A stretch of DNA of 64,000 bases, from positions 1 through 64,000 of the forward strand of contig QKYL01000212.1 of assembly GCA_003255745.1 (NCBI GenBank). The letters run 5' to 3'. Origin of the DNA: Paracoccus saliphilus (lineage in GTDB: Bacteria; Pseudomonadota; Alphaproteobacteria; Rhodobacterales; Rhodobacteraceae). The notes under the pieces were generated by a model. It had not been told where the DNA came from. It did no database searches and saw only the letters and a program-made list of their open reading frames with translations. Shown here piece after piece: positions 25,275 through 33,838 of this stretch. The translations under genes were made by a program, and so were the position numbers. How positions within the stretch are numbered: the stretch's first letter is position 1; each line of letters begins with the position of its first letter.

Positions 25275-27554
25275 TCAGTTCCCGCCCAAAATCCCGTTCA
25301 ATGCCCGGCTGAGGGCGTCGTCCGACGACGCCCCGGCGCTGTCGCCCGGCGTACCCGGCGCACCCGTCACCTCGGTGGGTGCGGTGACGACGCGGCCGGT
25401 GCGCTCGGCCTCGACCGTGTTCATCACGCCCGCCAGCGCGGCCGCCAGCGGATCGTCGGCCGAACCGCTTGTCACGACCCGCGGGGTCGAATCGCCTGAA
25501 GACATGATGATCCCGCTGCCATCGGGCGAGACGGTCGACAGCGCCAGTTCAGGCAGGCCGTCATGGATCTCGGACATGACCGCCTGCCAGATCTCGGCCG
25601 GCAGACCGCCGCCGGTGACGCCCGACAGCGGCGTGTTGTCGTCATAGCCCATCCAGACGCCGGTCACGTACTGCTCGGTAAAGCCCACGAACCAGGCATC
25701 GCGATAGCTGCTGGTGGTCCCGGTCTTGCCGGCCACCGGGCGCGAGCCCAGCTTGGCGCGGGTTCCGGTGCCTGAATCGATCACCTGCTGCATCATGTAG
25801 ATCAACTGGCCCGCCGCGCGCTGGCTGATCACCCGCTGGCCAAAGCCGCCGGTCTGGCCCATCAGCGGACGGTCGTCGCCCTGCACGTTCACCTGCACCA
25901 CGCCATAAGGCGCGACCGAGGTGCCACCGTTTCGGATGCCCGCATAGGCGCCGGTCAGTTCCAGCAGCGTCGCCTCGGACGCGCCAAGGCCCAGGGACGG
26001 GCTGGTGGTCAGGTTGCTGACGATGCCGAAATCGCGCGCGACCCGGATCACCGCATCACGGCCCACTGCCTCCTGCAGGCGGATGGTCGAGGTGTTCAGC
26101 GACTGCGCCAGCGACTGCGTCAGTGTGACCATGCCGCGATAGTTGCGGGTATAGTTCTGCGGCGACCAATTGCGCCCGCCCGGAATGCGGATCGTCAGCG
26201 GCCCGTCCTCGATCCGGTCCGAAGGCGAATAGCCCGCCTCCAGCGCCGCGGCATAGACAAAGGGCTTGAAGCTTGAACCAGTCTGCCGGTTGGCCTGGGT
26301 CGCGCGGTTGAAGGCGCCGTTCACCTTGGTGTCGCGTCCGCCGATCATGGCGCGCACCGCGCCGTCGGCCGACATCACCACCACCGCAGCCTCGGACGCA
26401 GAACCGTCCTTGACCTTCTCATCGAAGATGCGTTGAAGCGCGCGTTCGGCGGCACGCTGGATGCGCTGGTCGAAAGTCGTGGTTATGGTGACGTCCTCGG
26501 TCGTCTCGCTGGTCAGGAAGCCGGGTCCCGATTCCATCAGCCAATCGGCGAAATAGCCGCCTGCCCGCGCGGTGGCTGCCTGCGACAGGGTTGCCGGGTT
26601 GGCCCGGGCCTGCGCCAGTTCGTCCTCGGTCAGATAGCCTTCTTGCGCCATCAGCCCCAGGACCACGCTGGCGCGGTTCTGCGCCCGTTCCAGGCTGGCG
26701 GTCGGGGCATAGCGGCTGGGTGCCGGCAGCAGGCCCGCCAGCATCGCCGCCTCGGACGTGTTCACCTGGCTGGCTGGCTTGTTGAAGTAAACCTGGCTCG
26801 CAGCCTCAAAGCCGCGGGCGCCGCCACCCAGATAAGACCGGTTCATGTAGATGCTGAGGATCTCGTCCTTGCTGTATTTCGCCTCCATTGCAAAGGCGAA
26901 GGGGATCTCCTTGATCTTGCGCCAGACGCCACCGGACCGGCAGTCGGCCTCGAACTCGGCCTCGTTGGCAAAGCGGGTGGGGTCGAAGGTCTCGCCCAGG
27001 CACAGCAGCTTTGCAACCTGCTGGGTGATCGTCGAACCGCCGTTCCCCTCCAGCGGGCCGCGGCCCTCGGCCAGGTTGATGCGGATCGCGCCGGCGATGC
27101 CGCGCGGGCTGACGCCGAAATGGCGGAAAAAGCGCCGGTCCTCGGCCGAGATCACCGCTTCGCGCAGGACCGGGGCGATCTGGTCGCTGTCGACCGCGCC
27201 ATAGGTCTCGCCCCGCCAGGCAAAAACGCGACCGTCGCGGTCCAGCATGGTGACGCTGCCGCGGGCGCGGCCGTCGAACAGCGCCTGCGCCTCGGGCAGG
27301 CCGACATAGAAATAGGCGGAGGCCGCGCCGATGATCAGCGCCACAACCATCGCCAGCCGCCAGATCGAACCCCAGATGATCCGCCAGACCAGCGTGACCA
27401 GCCCCGCGATCCATCCCAGGATGCCGCCCCGGCGCGCCCGGCCGTGTCGCTTGACCTTGCGGGGCCGGGCGCTTGCGGGCGGCGTTGCGGAACTGCGCTT
27501 GTCTGCAACAGGGCTTTTGCCCGTGCGGGTCGGGGTGCCGGTGGGTCGTTTCAT
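25275..27554 (-). CDS. Class A penicillin-binding protein (PBP1A type)
   Basis: This bifunctional murein synthase polymerises glycan strands and cross-links peptides. The 759-aa product has a basic, Pro/Lys-rich cytoplasmic tail (residues 1-45), one membrane helix (about 65-88), a GT51 glycosyltransferase domain with the catalytic glutamate in ISAEDRRFFRHFGVSPRGI and the motif GNGGSTITQQVAK, and a transpeptidase domain with SxxK in TGSSFKPF, SxN in SQSLNTS and KTG in AGKTGTTSS. The C-terminal 100 residues are a low-complexity Ser/Gly/Thr tail without further motif. It is transcribed alone and ends at its own terminator. Confidence 0.93.
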   Translation of the reverse strand: MKRPTGTPTRTGKSPVADKRSSATPPASARPRKVKRHGRARRGGILGWIAGLVTLVWRIIWGSIWRLAMVVALIIGAASAYFYVGLPEAQALFDGRARGSVTMLDRDGRVFAWRGETYGAVDSDQIAPVLREAVISAEDRRFFRHFGVSPRGIAGAIRINLAEGRGPLEGNGGSTITQQVAKLLCLGETFDPTRFANEAEFEADCRSGGVWRKIKEIPFAFAMEAKYSKDEILSIYMNRSYLGGGARGFEAASQVYFNKPASQVNTSEAAMLAGLLPAPSRYAPTASLERAQNRASVVLGLMAQEGYLTEDELAQARANPATLSQAATARAGGYFADWLMESGPGFLTSETTEDVTITTTFDQRIQRAAERALQRIFDEKVKDGSASEAAVVVMSADGAVRAMIGGRDTKVNGAFNRATQANRQTGSSFKPFVYAAALEAGYSPSDRIEDGPLTIRIPGGRNWSPQNYTRNYRGMVTLTQSLAQSLNTSTIRLQEAVGRDAVIRVARDFGIVSNLTTSPSLGLGASEATLLELTGAYAGIRNGGTSVAPYGVVQVNVQGDDRPLMGQTGGFGQRVISQRAAGQLIYMMQQVIDSGTGTRAKLGSRPVAGKTGTTSSYRDAWFVGFTEQYVTGVWMGYDDNTPLSGVTGGGLPAEIWQAVMSEIHDGLPELALSTVSPDGSGIIMSSGDSTPRVVTSGSADDPLAAALAGVMNTVEAERTGRVVTAPTEVTGAPGTPGDSAGASSDDALSRALNGILGGN

Positions 27555-27920
27555 GCGAAGGATGCCTGCGTGACTGCCATGCCGGTTGGCCCGGCCAGAA
27601 TTGCGGCAACCCTACAGCAAGTTTCTGCGCAGGGGAATTGGGGTGACCAATCCGTGATGGGCGGCGGATCGCGCATCGGCGGAAGCCGGCATGGCGGGCG
27701 ATTGCGCAGGTTGCACAGCAGGGGGGCAGTTCGCGCGCGCCCGCAGACGGCACCTGCCCGAAACGGGCGCATCACCCCCTGAATGCGCCCGCAAAACGGG
27801 CAGTTCCTGTTTCAGCGGCGCGCAAGCGGCGGCGCGGCTTTGCCCGGCGATGCGAATTGCAGATGAAAAGGGCGATGACAGCCGGTCCGGCGGCTGTGGC
27901 ACGAAGCGAGGTTTAATGAC
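27555..27920. other. 366-base divergent gap between PBP1A and amtB
   Basis: No gene is supported here. It must contain promoters for both flanking genes. The main visible structure is the nested inverted repeat at 27754-27803. The region from 27650 to 27750 is GC-rich without clear motifs. The amtB start has GCGAGG 10 bases upstream. A TGGCACG at 27897-27903 looks like half of a sigma-54 promoter but lacks the second element. Confidence 0.6.
27754..27803. repeat. Nested inverted repeat upstream of amtB
   Basis: The left arm at 27754-27772 reads CTGCCCG, AAAC, GGGCGCAT and the right arm at 27783-27803 reads ATGCGCCCG, CAAAA, CGGGCAG. The arms pair with each other over their outer 7 and inner 8 bases, and each arm can also fold on itself (CCCG/CGGG). 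It lies 118 bases before the amtB start and could switch between one long and two short hairpins in RNA or act as a protein site. Confidence 0.6.
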
Positions 27921-29252
27921 ATGACCAAGACCCTCCCGCTCATCGCGACGCTTGCGGCGCTGGCAGCCCTGCCGGCTGCCGCGCAAGAGGCCGCGGCCCC
28001 CGCGGAGGCGGCTGCCGCCGTCGGCGCGGATGTCGCCTACATCTTCAACACCCTTCTGTTCCTGATCGGCGGCTTCCTGGTGATGTGGATGGCCGCAGGC
28101 TTTGCCATGCTGGAAGCGGGCCTGGTGCGGTCCCGGAACGTGACAACCCAGCTGTTCAAGAACATCTCGCTGTTTGCGATCGCGGGCATCATGTACTGGC
28201 TCTTGGGCTACAAGCTGATGTATCCGGGCGAATGGGTGGTCGACGGCTGGATAGGCGAGCTGTTCAGCTTTGCCAGCCTGGATGCCGTCGGCAGCGCGGG
28301 GGCGGGCGACGATTATTCGGTCGGTTCGGACTTCTTCTTCCAGCTGATGTTCTGCGCCACCACCGCCTCAATCGTGTCGGGCACCCTGGCAGAACGTGTC
28401 AAGCTGTGGCCCTTTCTGTTCTTCACAATCGTCCTGACGGCCGTGATCTATCCGATCGAGGCCAGCTGGCAGTGGGGCGGCGGCTGGCTGTCGGAACTGG
28501 GCTTCGCCGACTTTGCGGGCTCGACCCTGGTCCATGCCGCCGGCGGTTTCGCAGCCTTGGCCGGCGTGATCGTGCTGGGTCCCCGCAGCGGCAAGTTTCG
28601 CCCTGATGGCCGGATGCAGCCGATGCCGGGTTCGAACCTGGCGCTGGCGACGCTTGGCACCTTCATCCTGTGGATGGGCTGGTTCGGCTTCAACGGCGGC
28701 TCACAGCTGGCGCTCGGCACGATCAATGACGCGGCCGACGTCAGCCGGATCATGGTCAACACCAACATGGCGGCCTCGGGCGGCGTCGTGGCGGCAATTC
28801 TGGTGACGCAACTGGTCTATGGCAAGATCGACCTGACCATGGTGCTGAACGGCGCGTTGGCCGGCCTCGTCTCGATCACGGCCGAACCCCTGGCCCCCTC
28901 GATCTTCGCATCTGTCCTGATCGGCGGCATTGGCGGCGCCATTGCCTGCCTGGTCGTCCCGATGCTGGACCGCATGAAGATCGACGACGTCGTGGGCGCC
29001 ATCCCGGTCCACCTGGTCGCGGGGATCTGGGGCACGATGGTCGTGCCGGTCACCAATCCCGGCACCAGCTTCGTGACCCAGGCCATCGGCATCGCCGCCA
29101 TTGGCGCCTTTGTCTTTGTCGTCAGCTTTGTGGTCTGGTCGATCCTCAAGGCGACCATGGGCATCCGCGTCAGCAAGGAAGCCGAGATCAACGGCCTCGA
29201 CATTTCCGAGATGGGCATGGAGGCCTATCCCGACTTCGTCCAGGCCAAGTAA
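27921..29252 (+). CDS. amtB: Ammonium transporter AmtB
   Basis: AmtB is a trimeric channel for ammonium uptake under nitrogen limitation. The 443-aa product begins with a cleavable signal peptide (LPAAAQ) and an Ala-rich linker, then eleven membrane helices. The two pore histidines sit in STLVHAAGG and AIPVHLVAGIWGTM, and the signatures FQLMFCATTASIVSGTLAERVK and GWFGFNGGSQLAL are present. The C-terminal cytoplasmic tail (VSKEAEINGLDISEMGMEAYPDF) is the usual PII contact region, so GlnK control is expected. In many relatives glnK precedes amtB, but no PII gene is adjacent here. Confidence 0.96.
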   Translation: MTKTLPLIATLAALAALPAAAQEAAAPAEAAAAVGADVAYIFNTLLFLIGGFLVMWMAAGFAMLEAGLVRSRNVTTQLFKNISLFAIAGIMYWLLGYKLMYPGEWVVDGWIGELFSFASLDAVGSAGAGDDYSVGSDFFFQLMFCATTASIVSGTLAERVKLWPFLFFTIVLTAVIYPIEASWQWGGGWLSELGFADFAGSTLVHAAGGFAALAGVIVLGPRSGKFRPDGRMQPMPGSNLALATLGTFILWMGWFGFNGGSQLALGTINDAADVSRIMVNTNMAASGGVVAAILVTQLVYGKIDLTMVLNGALAGLVSITAEPLAPSIFASVLIGGIGGAIACLVVPMLDRMKIDDVVGAIPVHLVAGIWGTMVVPVTNPGTSFVTQAIGIAAIGAFVFVVSFVVWSILKATMGIRVSKEAEINGLDISEMGMEAYPDFVQAK

Positions 29253-29278
29253 GCCATCCAAGGTCTCTTCCCGGAGAG

Positions 29279-29313
29279 GGGGCGGGTCGCGCAAGCGGCT
29301 CGCCCCTTCCGTT
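29279..29313 (+). terminator. Probable terminator after amtB
   Basis: A stem GGGGCGGG/CTCGCCCC (one G-T type mismatch) with a 12-base loop at 29279-29306, followed by TTCCGTTT, lies 26 bases past the amtB stop. Confidence 0.6.
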
Positions 29314-29376
29314 TGCGGGACGGAAAATCATGCGCGATCATCGCAGTGCGCGATGCGTTGACGGCGGATAGGGGGG

Positions 29377-30378
29377 TCAGGCGACGCGGCTGACGACGAA
29401 ATCTGCCAGGTCGGACAGCATGTCGCGGATCGGATGCGGGGGCAGGATCTGCAACGCGGCCTTGGCACGGGCCGCCCAGTCCAGCGCATCGCGCCGCGCC
29501 GTCTCCATCGCGCCATGCCGCGCCAGCAGCGCCAGCGCATGGTCCAGGTCGCCCTCGCGCTGGTCGCCCGCTTCGATCGTGCGCGACCAGAAGGCACGCT
29601 CATCCGCATCGGCCCTGGCGACGGCCTTGATCACCGGCAGGGTCAGCTTGCGCTCGCGGAAATCGTCGCCAATGTTCTTGCCGATCGTCTCGGTCGCCCC
29701 GCCGTAATCCAGCAGGTCGTCGACGATCTGGAAGGCGATCCCAAGCGCGTCGCCATAGTCGAACAGCGCCTGCACCTGGTCGTCTGGCGCCCCGGCGATA
29801 ACGCCGCCCACCTCGGTCGCGGCCGAAAACAACGCAGCCGTCTTGCCGCGAACCACCTGAAGGTAAACAGCTTCGTCCGTCGCCAGATCCTGAGCGGCGG
29901 TCAGTTGCAACACCTCGCCTTCGGCGATGGTGGCACTGGCATTGGCCAGGATCTCCAGCGTGCGCATGTTGCCGGGCTCGACCATCAGCTGAAAGCTGCG
30001 GGCGAACAGATAGTCGCCGACCAGCACGCTGGATTTATTGTCCCACAGCAGGTTGGCAGTGGGCCGGCCGCGCCGCTGGCGGCTTTCGTCCACGACATCG
30101 TCATGCAGCAGCGTCGCGGTGTGGATGAATTCGACCGTTGCGGCCAGGTGGACGTGATAGGGGCCCGCGTAATCCAGCATCCGGGCCGCGGCCAGCGTCA
30201 GCATCGGGCGCAGCCGCTTGCCGCCGGCCTCGATCAAATGTGCTGTGACCTCAGGGATGCGCGGCGCATGACGGCTGGCCATGCGATCACGGATCAGCGT
30301 GTTCACCGCCTGCATCTCGGCGGCCAAGGCTTCGGACAGCCGATCCAGTGGTTTGCGGACGTTTTCCTGCACAGTCAT
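29377..30378 (-). CDS. ispB: Long-chain polyprenyl diphosphate synthase (octaprenyl/decaprenyl type)
   Basis: The enzyme adds isopentenyl units in trans to build the ubiquinone side chain. The 333-aa length is normal. Both aspartate-rich motifs are present: LLHDDVVDESRQRRG (DDVVD at residues 93-97) and IVDDLLDYGG. The GGKRLRPML motif that binds pyrophosphate is at about residues 52-60. Chain length cannot be read with confidence; ubiquinone-10 is usual in this bacterial group, so decaprenyl is likely. The ATG at 30378 is preferred to the longer frame. The 74-base gap to the divergent DUF2007 gene holds both promoters. Confidence 0.92.
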   Translation of the reverse strand: MTVQENVRKPLDRLSEALAAEMQAVNTLIRDRMASRHAPRIPEVTAHLIEAGGKRLRPMLTLAAARMLDYAGPYHVHLAATVEFIHTATLLHDDVVDESRQRRGRPTANLLWDNKSSVLVGDYLFARSFQLMVEPGNMRTLEILANASATIAEGEVLQLTAAQDLATDEAVYLQVVRGKTAALFSAATEVGGVIAGAPDDQVQALFDYGDALGIAFQIVDDLLDYGGATETIGKNIGDDFRERKLTLPVIKAVARADADERAFWSRTIEAGDQREGDLDHALALLARHGAMETARRDALDWAARAKAALQILPPHPIRDMLSDLADFVVSRVA

Positions 30379-30452
30379 GCCATACCCCGTGTCTGCGCCC
30401 ACGCATTGCCACGGCATCGACAAATGCGCAACCGCCGCTTAACGTCGCGGGC

Positions 30453-30662
30453 ATGAAAGAGCTTTTCCGCAGCAACGATCCCGTGCGCATGTCGGCCGCC
30501 ACCAGCCTGCTGGAGTCCGAGGGCATCGTCACCTTCCAGATGGACCAGCACATGAGCGTGCTGGAAGGTTCAATCGGGATCCTGCCGCAGCGGTTGATGG
30601 TGGCGGATCGGGATGCTTTCGTGGCCCGGGCCATCCTGCGCGATGCCGGGCTGGATGACTGA
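30453..30662 (+). CDS. DUF2007 domain protein
   Basis: This 69-aa soluble protein matches the DUF2007 family: KELFRSNDPVRMSAATSLLESEGI, a middle VLEGSIGILPQRLMV and an ending RARAILRDAG-like helix (here VARAILRDAGLDD). DUF2007 folds as a small PII/GlnB-like unit in known structures and may bind ligands, but no function is established. It overlaps the following methyltransferase gene by 8 bases, so the two are coupled. Confidence 0.85.
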   Translation: MKELFRSNDPVRMSAATSLLESEGIVTFQMDQHMSVLEGSIGILPQRLMVADRDAFVARAILRDAGLDD

Positions 30663-31413
30663 GATCCGCCAAGACGGTTTCCTGGACGGCCGCCTGCGGA
30701 TCGCCCAACCCTTGCGCGGCTATCGGGCTGGCGCCGACGCGGTGATGTTGGGCGCGGCCTGTCCCGCGCAACCCGGACAGACGGTGCTGGAGCTGGGTTG
30801 CGGCGTCGGCGTGGCCAGCCTGTGCCTGGGCTGGCGGGTGCCGGGGCTGGCGATCGCCGGGCTGGAAAGGCAGGCAGATTACGCGGACCTGGCGCGGGTC
30901 AATGCGGCGGCGAACGATATTCCCATGACGGTGCTGACAGGCGATCTGGCCGCACCTCCGCCCGATCTGCGGGCGATGACTGTGGATCATGTGCTGATGA
31001 ATCCCCCTTATTTCCTGGGCGGCACGGCCGCCCCCGACGCTGGCCGGGCCGAGGCGCGGCGCGAGGAGACACCTTTGGCGCTGTGGATCGATGCGGGGCT
31101 GCGGCGGCTGCGCCCCGGCGGTTGGCTGACGCTGATCCAGAGGGCCGACCGCCTGAACGGCGTCATCTGCGCGTTGGCGGGTCGGGCAGGGGCGATCACC
31201 ATACTGCCCGTCGCGGGACGGCAGGGCCAGCCGGCAGGGCGGGTGCTGATTGCGGCCCGCAAGGGGGTGGCCACGCCCCTGCGGCTTCTTGCGCCTTTTG
31301 TGACCCACGCCGCATCCCGGCACGACAAGGATGGCGAGGATCTGTCTGAGGCCGCTGCCGCCGTTCTGCGCAAGGGTGCGCCGATCGACCTGGGAATTGC
31401 GAAAGCTGCGTGA
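30655..31413 (+). CDS. TrmN6-like tRNA1(Val) adenine methyltransferase
   Basis: The 252-aa SAM-dependent methylase has motif I LELGCGVG (residues 45-52) and the N6-adenine motif NPPY (116-119, in DHVLMNPPYFLGG). Together with the opening TEIRQDGFLDGRLRIAQPLRGYRAGADAV this places it with the TrmN6/YfiC group, which modifies A37 of tRNA1(Val). The ATG at 30655 lies inside the end of the DUF2007 gene (8-base overlap). The exact tRNA target is inferred. The later part (RLNGVICALAGRAGAITILPV) is the usual C-terminal half. Confidence 0.85.
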   Translation: MTEIRQDGFLDGRLRIAQPLRGYRAGADAVMLGAACPAQPGQTVLELGCGVGVASLCLGWRVPGLAIAGLERQADYADLARVNAAANDIPMTVLTGDLAAPPPDLRAMTVDHVLMNPPYFLGGTAAPDAGRAEARREETPLALWIDAGLRRLRPGGWLTLIQRADRLNGVICALAGRAGAITILPVAGRQGQPAGRVLIAARKGVATPLRLLAPFVTHAASRHDKDGEDLSEAAAAVLRKGAPIDLGIAKAA

Positions 31414-31473
31414 CAGAATCAAAAACCTGTGGTGCACTGAACCCGTTCGACACTAAACCCAGAGGAGAACGCG

Positions 31474-31638
31474 ATGTCGGTTGCTTCCCATGTCGAGGAG
31501 CTTCGCAAGAAACACCAGAATCTCTCTGCCGCCGTTGAAAGGGCACAGAAAAGTCCCGGCACCAAAGATATCGAGATTGCCGCGATGAAGCGCGAAAAGC
31601 TTCGCCTGAAGGAACAGATCACCCGCCTGGCCCACTGA
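31474..31638 (+). CDS. DUF465 (YdcH-like) small coiled-coil protein
   Basis: A 54-aa ORF with a strong ribosome binding site (AGAGGAGAACGCG before the ATG). The sequence is helical and highly charged: HVEELRKKHQNLSAAVERAQ, then DIEIAAMKREKLRLKEQI. This is the DUF465/YdcH pattern of short antiparallel coiled coils. The function is unknown; members are abundant and conserved in alphaproteobacteria. It stands alone 60 bases after the methyltransferase gene and ends 30 bases before a terminator. Confidence 0.88.
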   Translation: MSVASHVEELRKKHQNLSAAVERAQKSPGTKDIEIAAMKREKLRLKEQITRLAH

Positions 31639-31668
31639 GCTGTTGAACAGCGACATCTACATGAAAAG

Positions 31669-31691
31669 GGCCCGCGCAAGATGCGCGGGCC
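31669..31691. terminator. Bidirectional terminator between DUF465 gene and phbB
   Basis: A perfect 9-bp stem GGCCCGCGC/GCGCGGGCC with loop AAGAT, flanked by AAAAG on the left and GCTTTCGTTT on the right. It can end both the rightward DUF465 transcript and the leftward phbB transcript. Confidence 0.8.
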
Positions 31692-31710
31692 GCTTTCGTT
31701 TCCGGCAGCG

Positions 31711-32436
31711 TCAGACGAAGTACTGACCGCCATTCGCGCTGATCGTCGCGCCGGTGATGAAGCCGGCATCGTCGGCTGCCAGGAAGACCACCGCTCGTGC
31801 GATCTCTTCGGGTTCGCCCAGGCGGCCGACGGGGATCTGCGGGATGATCCGCTCGTTCAGGACCTTTTCATCAATGGCGCGTACCATCTCGGTGCCGATA
31901 TAGCCTGGGCAGATGGCGTTGACAGTGATGCCGGCACGGGCGCCTTCCTGCGCCAGGGCCTTGGTAAAGCCCAGGTCGCCCGCCTTGGCCGCGGAATAGT
32001 TGGCCTGACCCGCCTGGCCCTTCTGCCCGTTGATTGAACTGATGTTGACGACGCGGCCGAACTTGCGGTCGCGCATGCCCGACCAGACCGGGTGCGTCAT
32101 GTTGAACAACCCGGTCAGGTTGGTATCAATGACCTCTTTCCACTGCTGCGGCGTCATTTTGTGGAACATCGCGTCGCGGGTGATGCCGGCATTGTTGACC
32201 AGCACGGCGATCGGCCCCAGGTCAGCCTCGACCTGCTTCACGCCTTCGGCGCAGGCATCGTAATCGGCCACTGACCATTTATAGGTCTTGATGCCCGTTT
32301 CCTCGGTAAAGGCTTTTGCGGCATCGTCATTGCCGGCATAGTTGGCGGCCACGGTATAGCCCGCATCCTTCAGCGCCCGCGAAATGGCGGCGCCAATTCC
32401 GCGCGACCCCCCAGTGACCAGTGCGACTTTCGACAT
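31711..32436 (-). CDS. phbB: Acetoacetyl-CoA reductase (NADPH)
   Basis: PhbB reduces acetoacetyl-CoA to (R)-3-hydroxybutyryl-CoA, the monomer of poly-hydroxybutyrate and also the branch into the ethylmalonyl-CoA pathway. The 241-aa short-chain dehydrogenase has the cofactor motif TGGSRGIG (residues 8-15), NNAG, the catalytic serine in VVNISSINGQKGQ and YSAAK. The ending GATISANGGQYFV is typical of PhaB. It follows phbA on the same strand after a 90-base gap that holds a long hairpin. Confidence 0.95.
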   Translation of the reverse strand: MSKVALVTGGSRGIGAAISRALKDAGYTVAANYAGNDDAAKAFTEETGIKTYKWSVADYDACAEGVKQVEADLGPIAVLVNNAGITRDAMFHKMTPQQWKEVIDTNLTGLFNMTHPVWSGMRDRKFGRVVNISSINGQKGQAGQANYSAAKAGDLGFTKALAQEGARAGITVNAICPGYIGTEMVRAIDEKVLNERIIPQIPVGRLGEPEEIARAVVFLAADDAGFITGATISANGGQYFV

Positions 32437-32485
32437 AAATCCCCCCTTTGCTCCATGTCATTGTAATCTTGCTATCAAGAATAGC

Positions 32486-32516
32486 TATCGGCGCGCAAGA
32501 TCATTGCGCGCCGATA
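32486..32516 (-). other. 13-bp perfect hairpin in the phbA-phbB intercistronic gap
   Basis: TATCGGCGCGCAA and its exact complement flank a 5-base loop (32499-32503), 10 bases after the phbA stop. A second small stem (GCTAT/ATAGC, 32471-32485 region) follows on the minus strand. No U tract follows directly, so it may be an mRNA-processing or stability element, or a partial terminator that lowers phbB relative to phbA. Confidence 0.6.
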
Positions 32517-32526
32517 TGCAGGGTGC

Positions 32527-33699
32527 TCAGCGTTCCAGACACATGGCAACGCCCATGCCCCCGCCGATGCAAAGCGTCGCCAGACCCTTCTTCGCGTCGC
32601 GGCGCTGCATCTCGAACAGCAGCGTGTTCAGGATGCGCGCGCCCGATGCGCCGATCGGGTGACCGATGGCGATCGCGCCGCCATTGACGTTCACGATGGA
32701 CGGATCCCAGCCCATGTCCTTGTTCACGGCGCAGGCCTGGGCGGCGAAAGCCTCGTTTGCCTCGACCAGATCAAGGTCGCCGACCGACCAGCCGGCCTTT
32801 TCCAGCGCCTTGCGGCTGGCGGGGATCGGACCCGTGCCCATGATCGCGGGATCTAGGCCCGCCGTGGCATGGGACGCAATGCGTGCCAGGGGCGTCAGGC
32901 CGCGGCGGTTGGCCTCTTCCTCGGACATGACCATGACGGCGGCCGCGCCATCGTTAAGGCCCGAGGCGTTCGCCGCCGTCACTGAACCGTCCTTGGCAAA
33001 GGCCGGGCGCAGTTTCTGCATCGCGTCGATGGTGGCGCCGTGGCGGATGTATTCGTCCTTGTCCACCACCGTATCGCCCTTGCGACCCTTGACGGTATAG
33101 CCCACGATCTCGTCGTCAAAGCGGCCTTCCGTCTGGGCGGCTTCGGCCTTGTTCTGCGAAGCCAGCGCGAACTCGTCCTGCTGGTCGCGGCTGATCTCCC
33201 ACTTTTCGGCTACATTCTCGGCCGTCTGGCCCATGTGATAGTTGTTGAAGGCGTCCCACAGGCCGTCGCGGATCATCGTGTCGATCATCTGCATGTCGCC
33301 CATCTTCTGGCCCGCGCGCAGATAGGCCGCATGAGCCGACAGCGACATGCTTTCCTGTCCCCCCGCCAGCACGATGCGTGCGTCGCCCAGGATCACTTGC
33401 TGCGCGGCCAGCGCGACGGCGCGCAGGCCGGAGCCGCAGACCTGGTTCAGGCCCCACGCCGCCGCCTCCTGCGGAAGGCCCGCCTTGATATGCGCCTGAC
33501 GCGCCGGGTTCTGCCCTTGGGCTGCGGTCAGGACCTGGCCCAGGATCGTCTCGCTGATTTCGGCCGGATCAACACCGGCGCGTGCCACGACCTCCTTCAG
33601 GACCGCTGCCCCCAGATCATGCGCCGGGACGTTGGCGAACGACCCCATAAAACTTCCGACCGGGGTGCGGGCTGCAGAGACGATAACGGCTTTGGACAT
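32527..33699 (-). CDS. phbA: Acetyl-CoA C-acetyltransferase (beta-ketothiolase)
   Basis: PhbA condenses two acetyl-CoA into acetoacetyl-CoA, the first step of poly-hydroxybutyrate synthesis. The 390-aa thiolase has the nucleophilic cysteine C88 in [10 protein letters not shown], the histidine in [13 protein letters not shown] and the second cysteine in [10 protein letters not shown] near the end. The N-terminus ([19 protein letters not shown]) is typical of biosynthetic thiolases. It is the first gene of phbA-phbB. A TTGACG at 33769-33774 (minus strand) upstream could be a -35 element, but no convincing -10 follows. Confidence 0.96.
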   Translation of the reverse strand: MSKAVIVSAARTPVGSFMGSFANVPAHDLGAAVLKEVVARAGVDPAEISETILGQVLTAAQGQNPARQAHIKAGLPQEAAAWGLNQVCGSGLRAVALAAQQVILGDARIVLAGGQESMSLSAHAAYLRAGQKMGDMQMIDTMIRDGLWDAFNNYHMGQTAENVAEKWEISRDQQDEFALASQNKAEAAQTEGRFDDEIVGYTVKGRKGDTVVDKDEYIRHGATIDAMQKLRPAFAKDGSVTAANASGLNDGAAAVMVMSEEEANRRGLTPLARIASHATAGLDPAIMGTGPIPASRKALEKAGWSVGDLDLVEANEAFAAQACAVNKDMGWDPSIVNVNGGAIAIGHPIGASGARILNTLLFEMQRRDAKKGLATLCIGGGMGVAMCLER

Positions 33700-33838
33700 G
33701 GCGGGCTCCTTCCCATCGCTGCCGGCCAGGCCGGCGAATCCGGTTCAGGATGCTTTTTCGCGACGTAACGTCAAGCGCATCACCCCGACTTTCGGATGAT
33801 GCGAGGGACCTTTTGTCTGTGTGTCACGCGCCGGACGG

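Noticed and set aside
27897..27911. Sigma-54-like TGGCACG before amtB
   Set aside because: The matching TTGC element at the required distance is missing and the site is only about 10 bases from the start codon.
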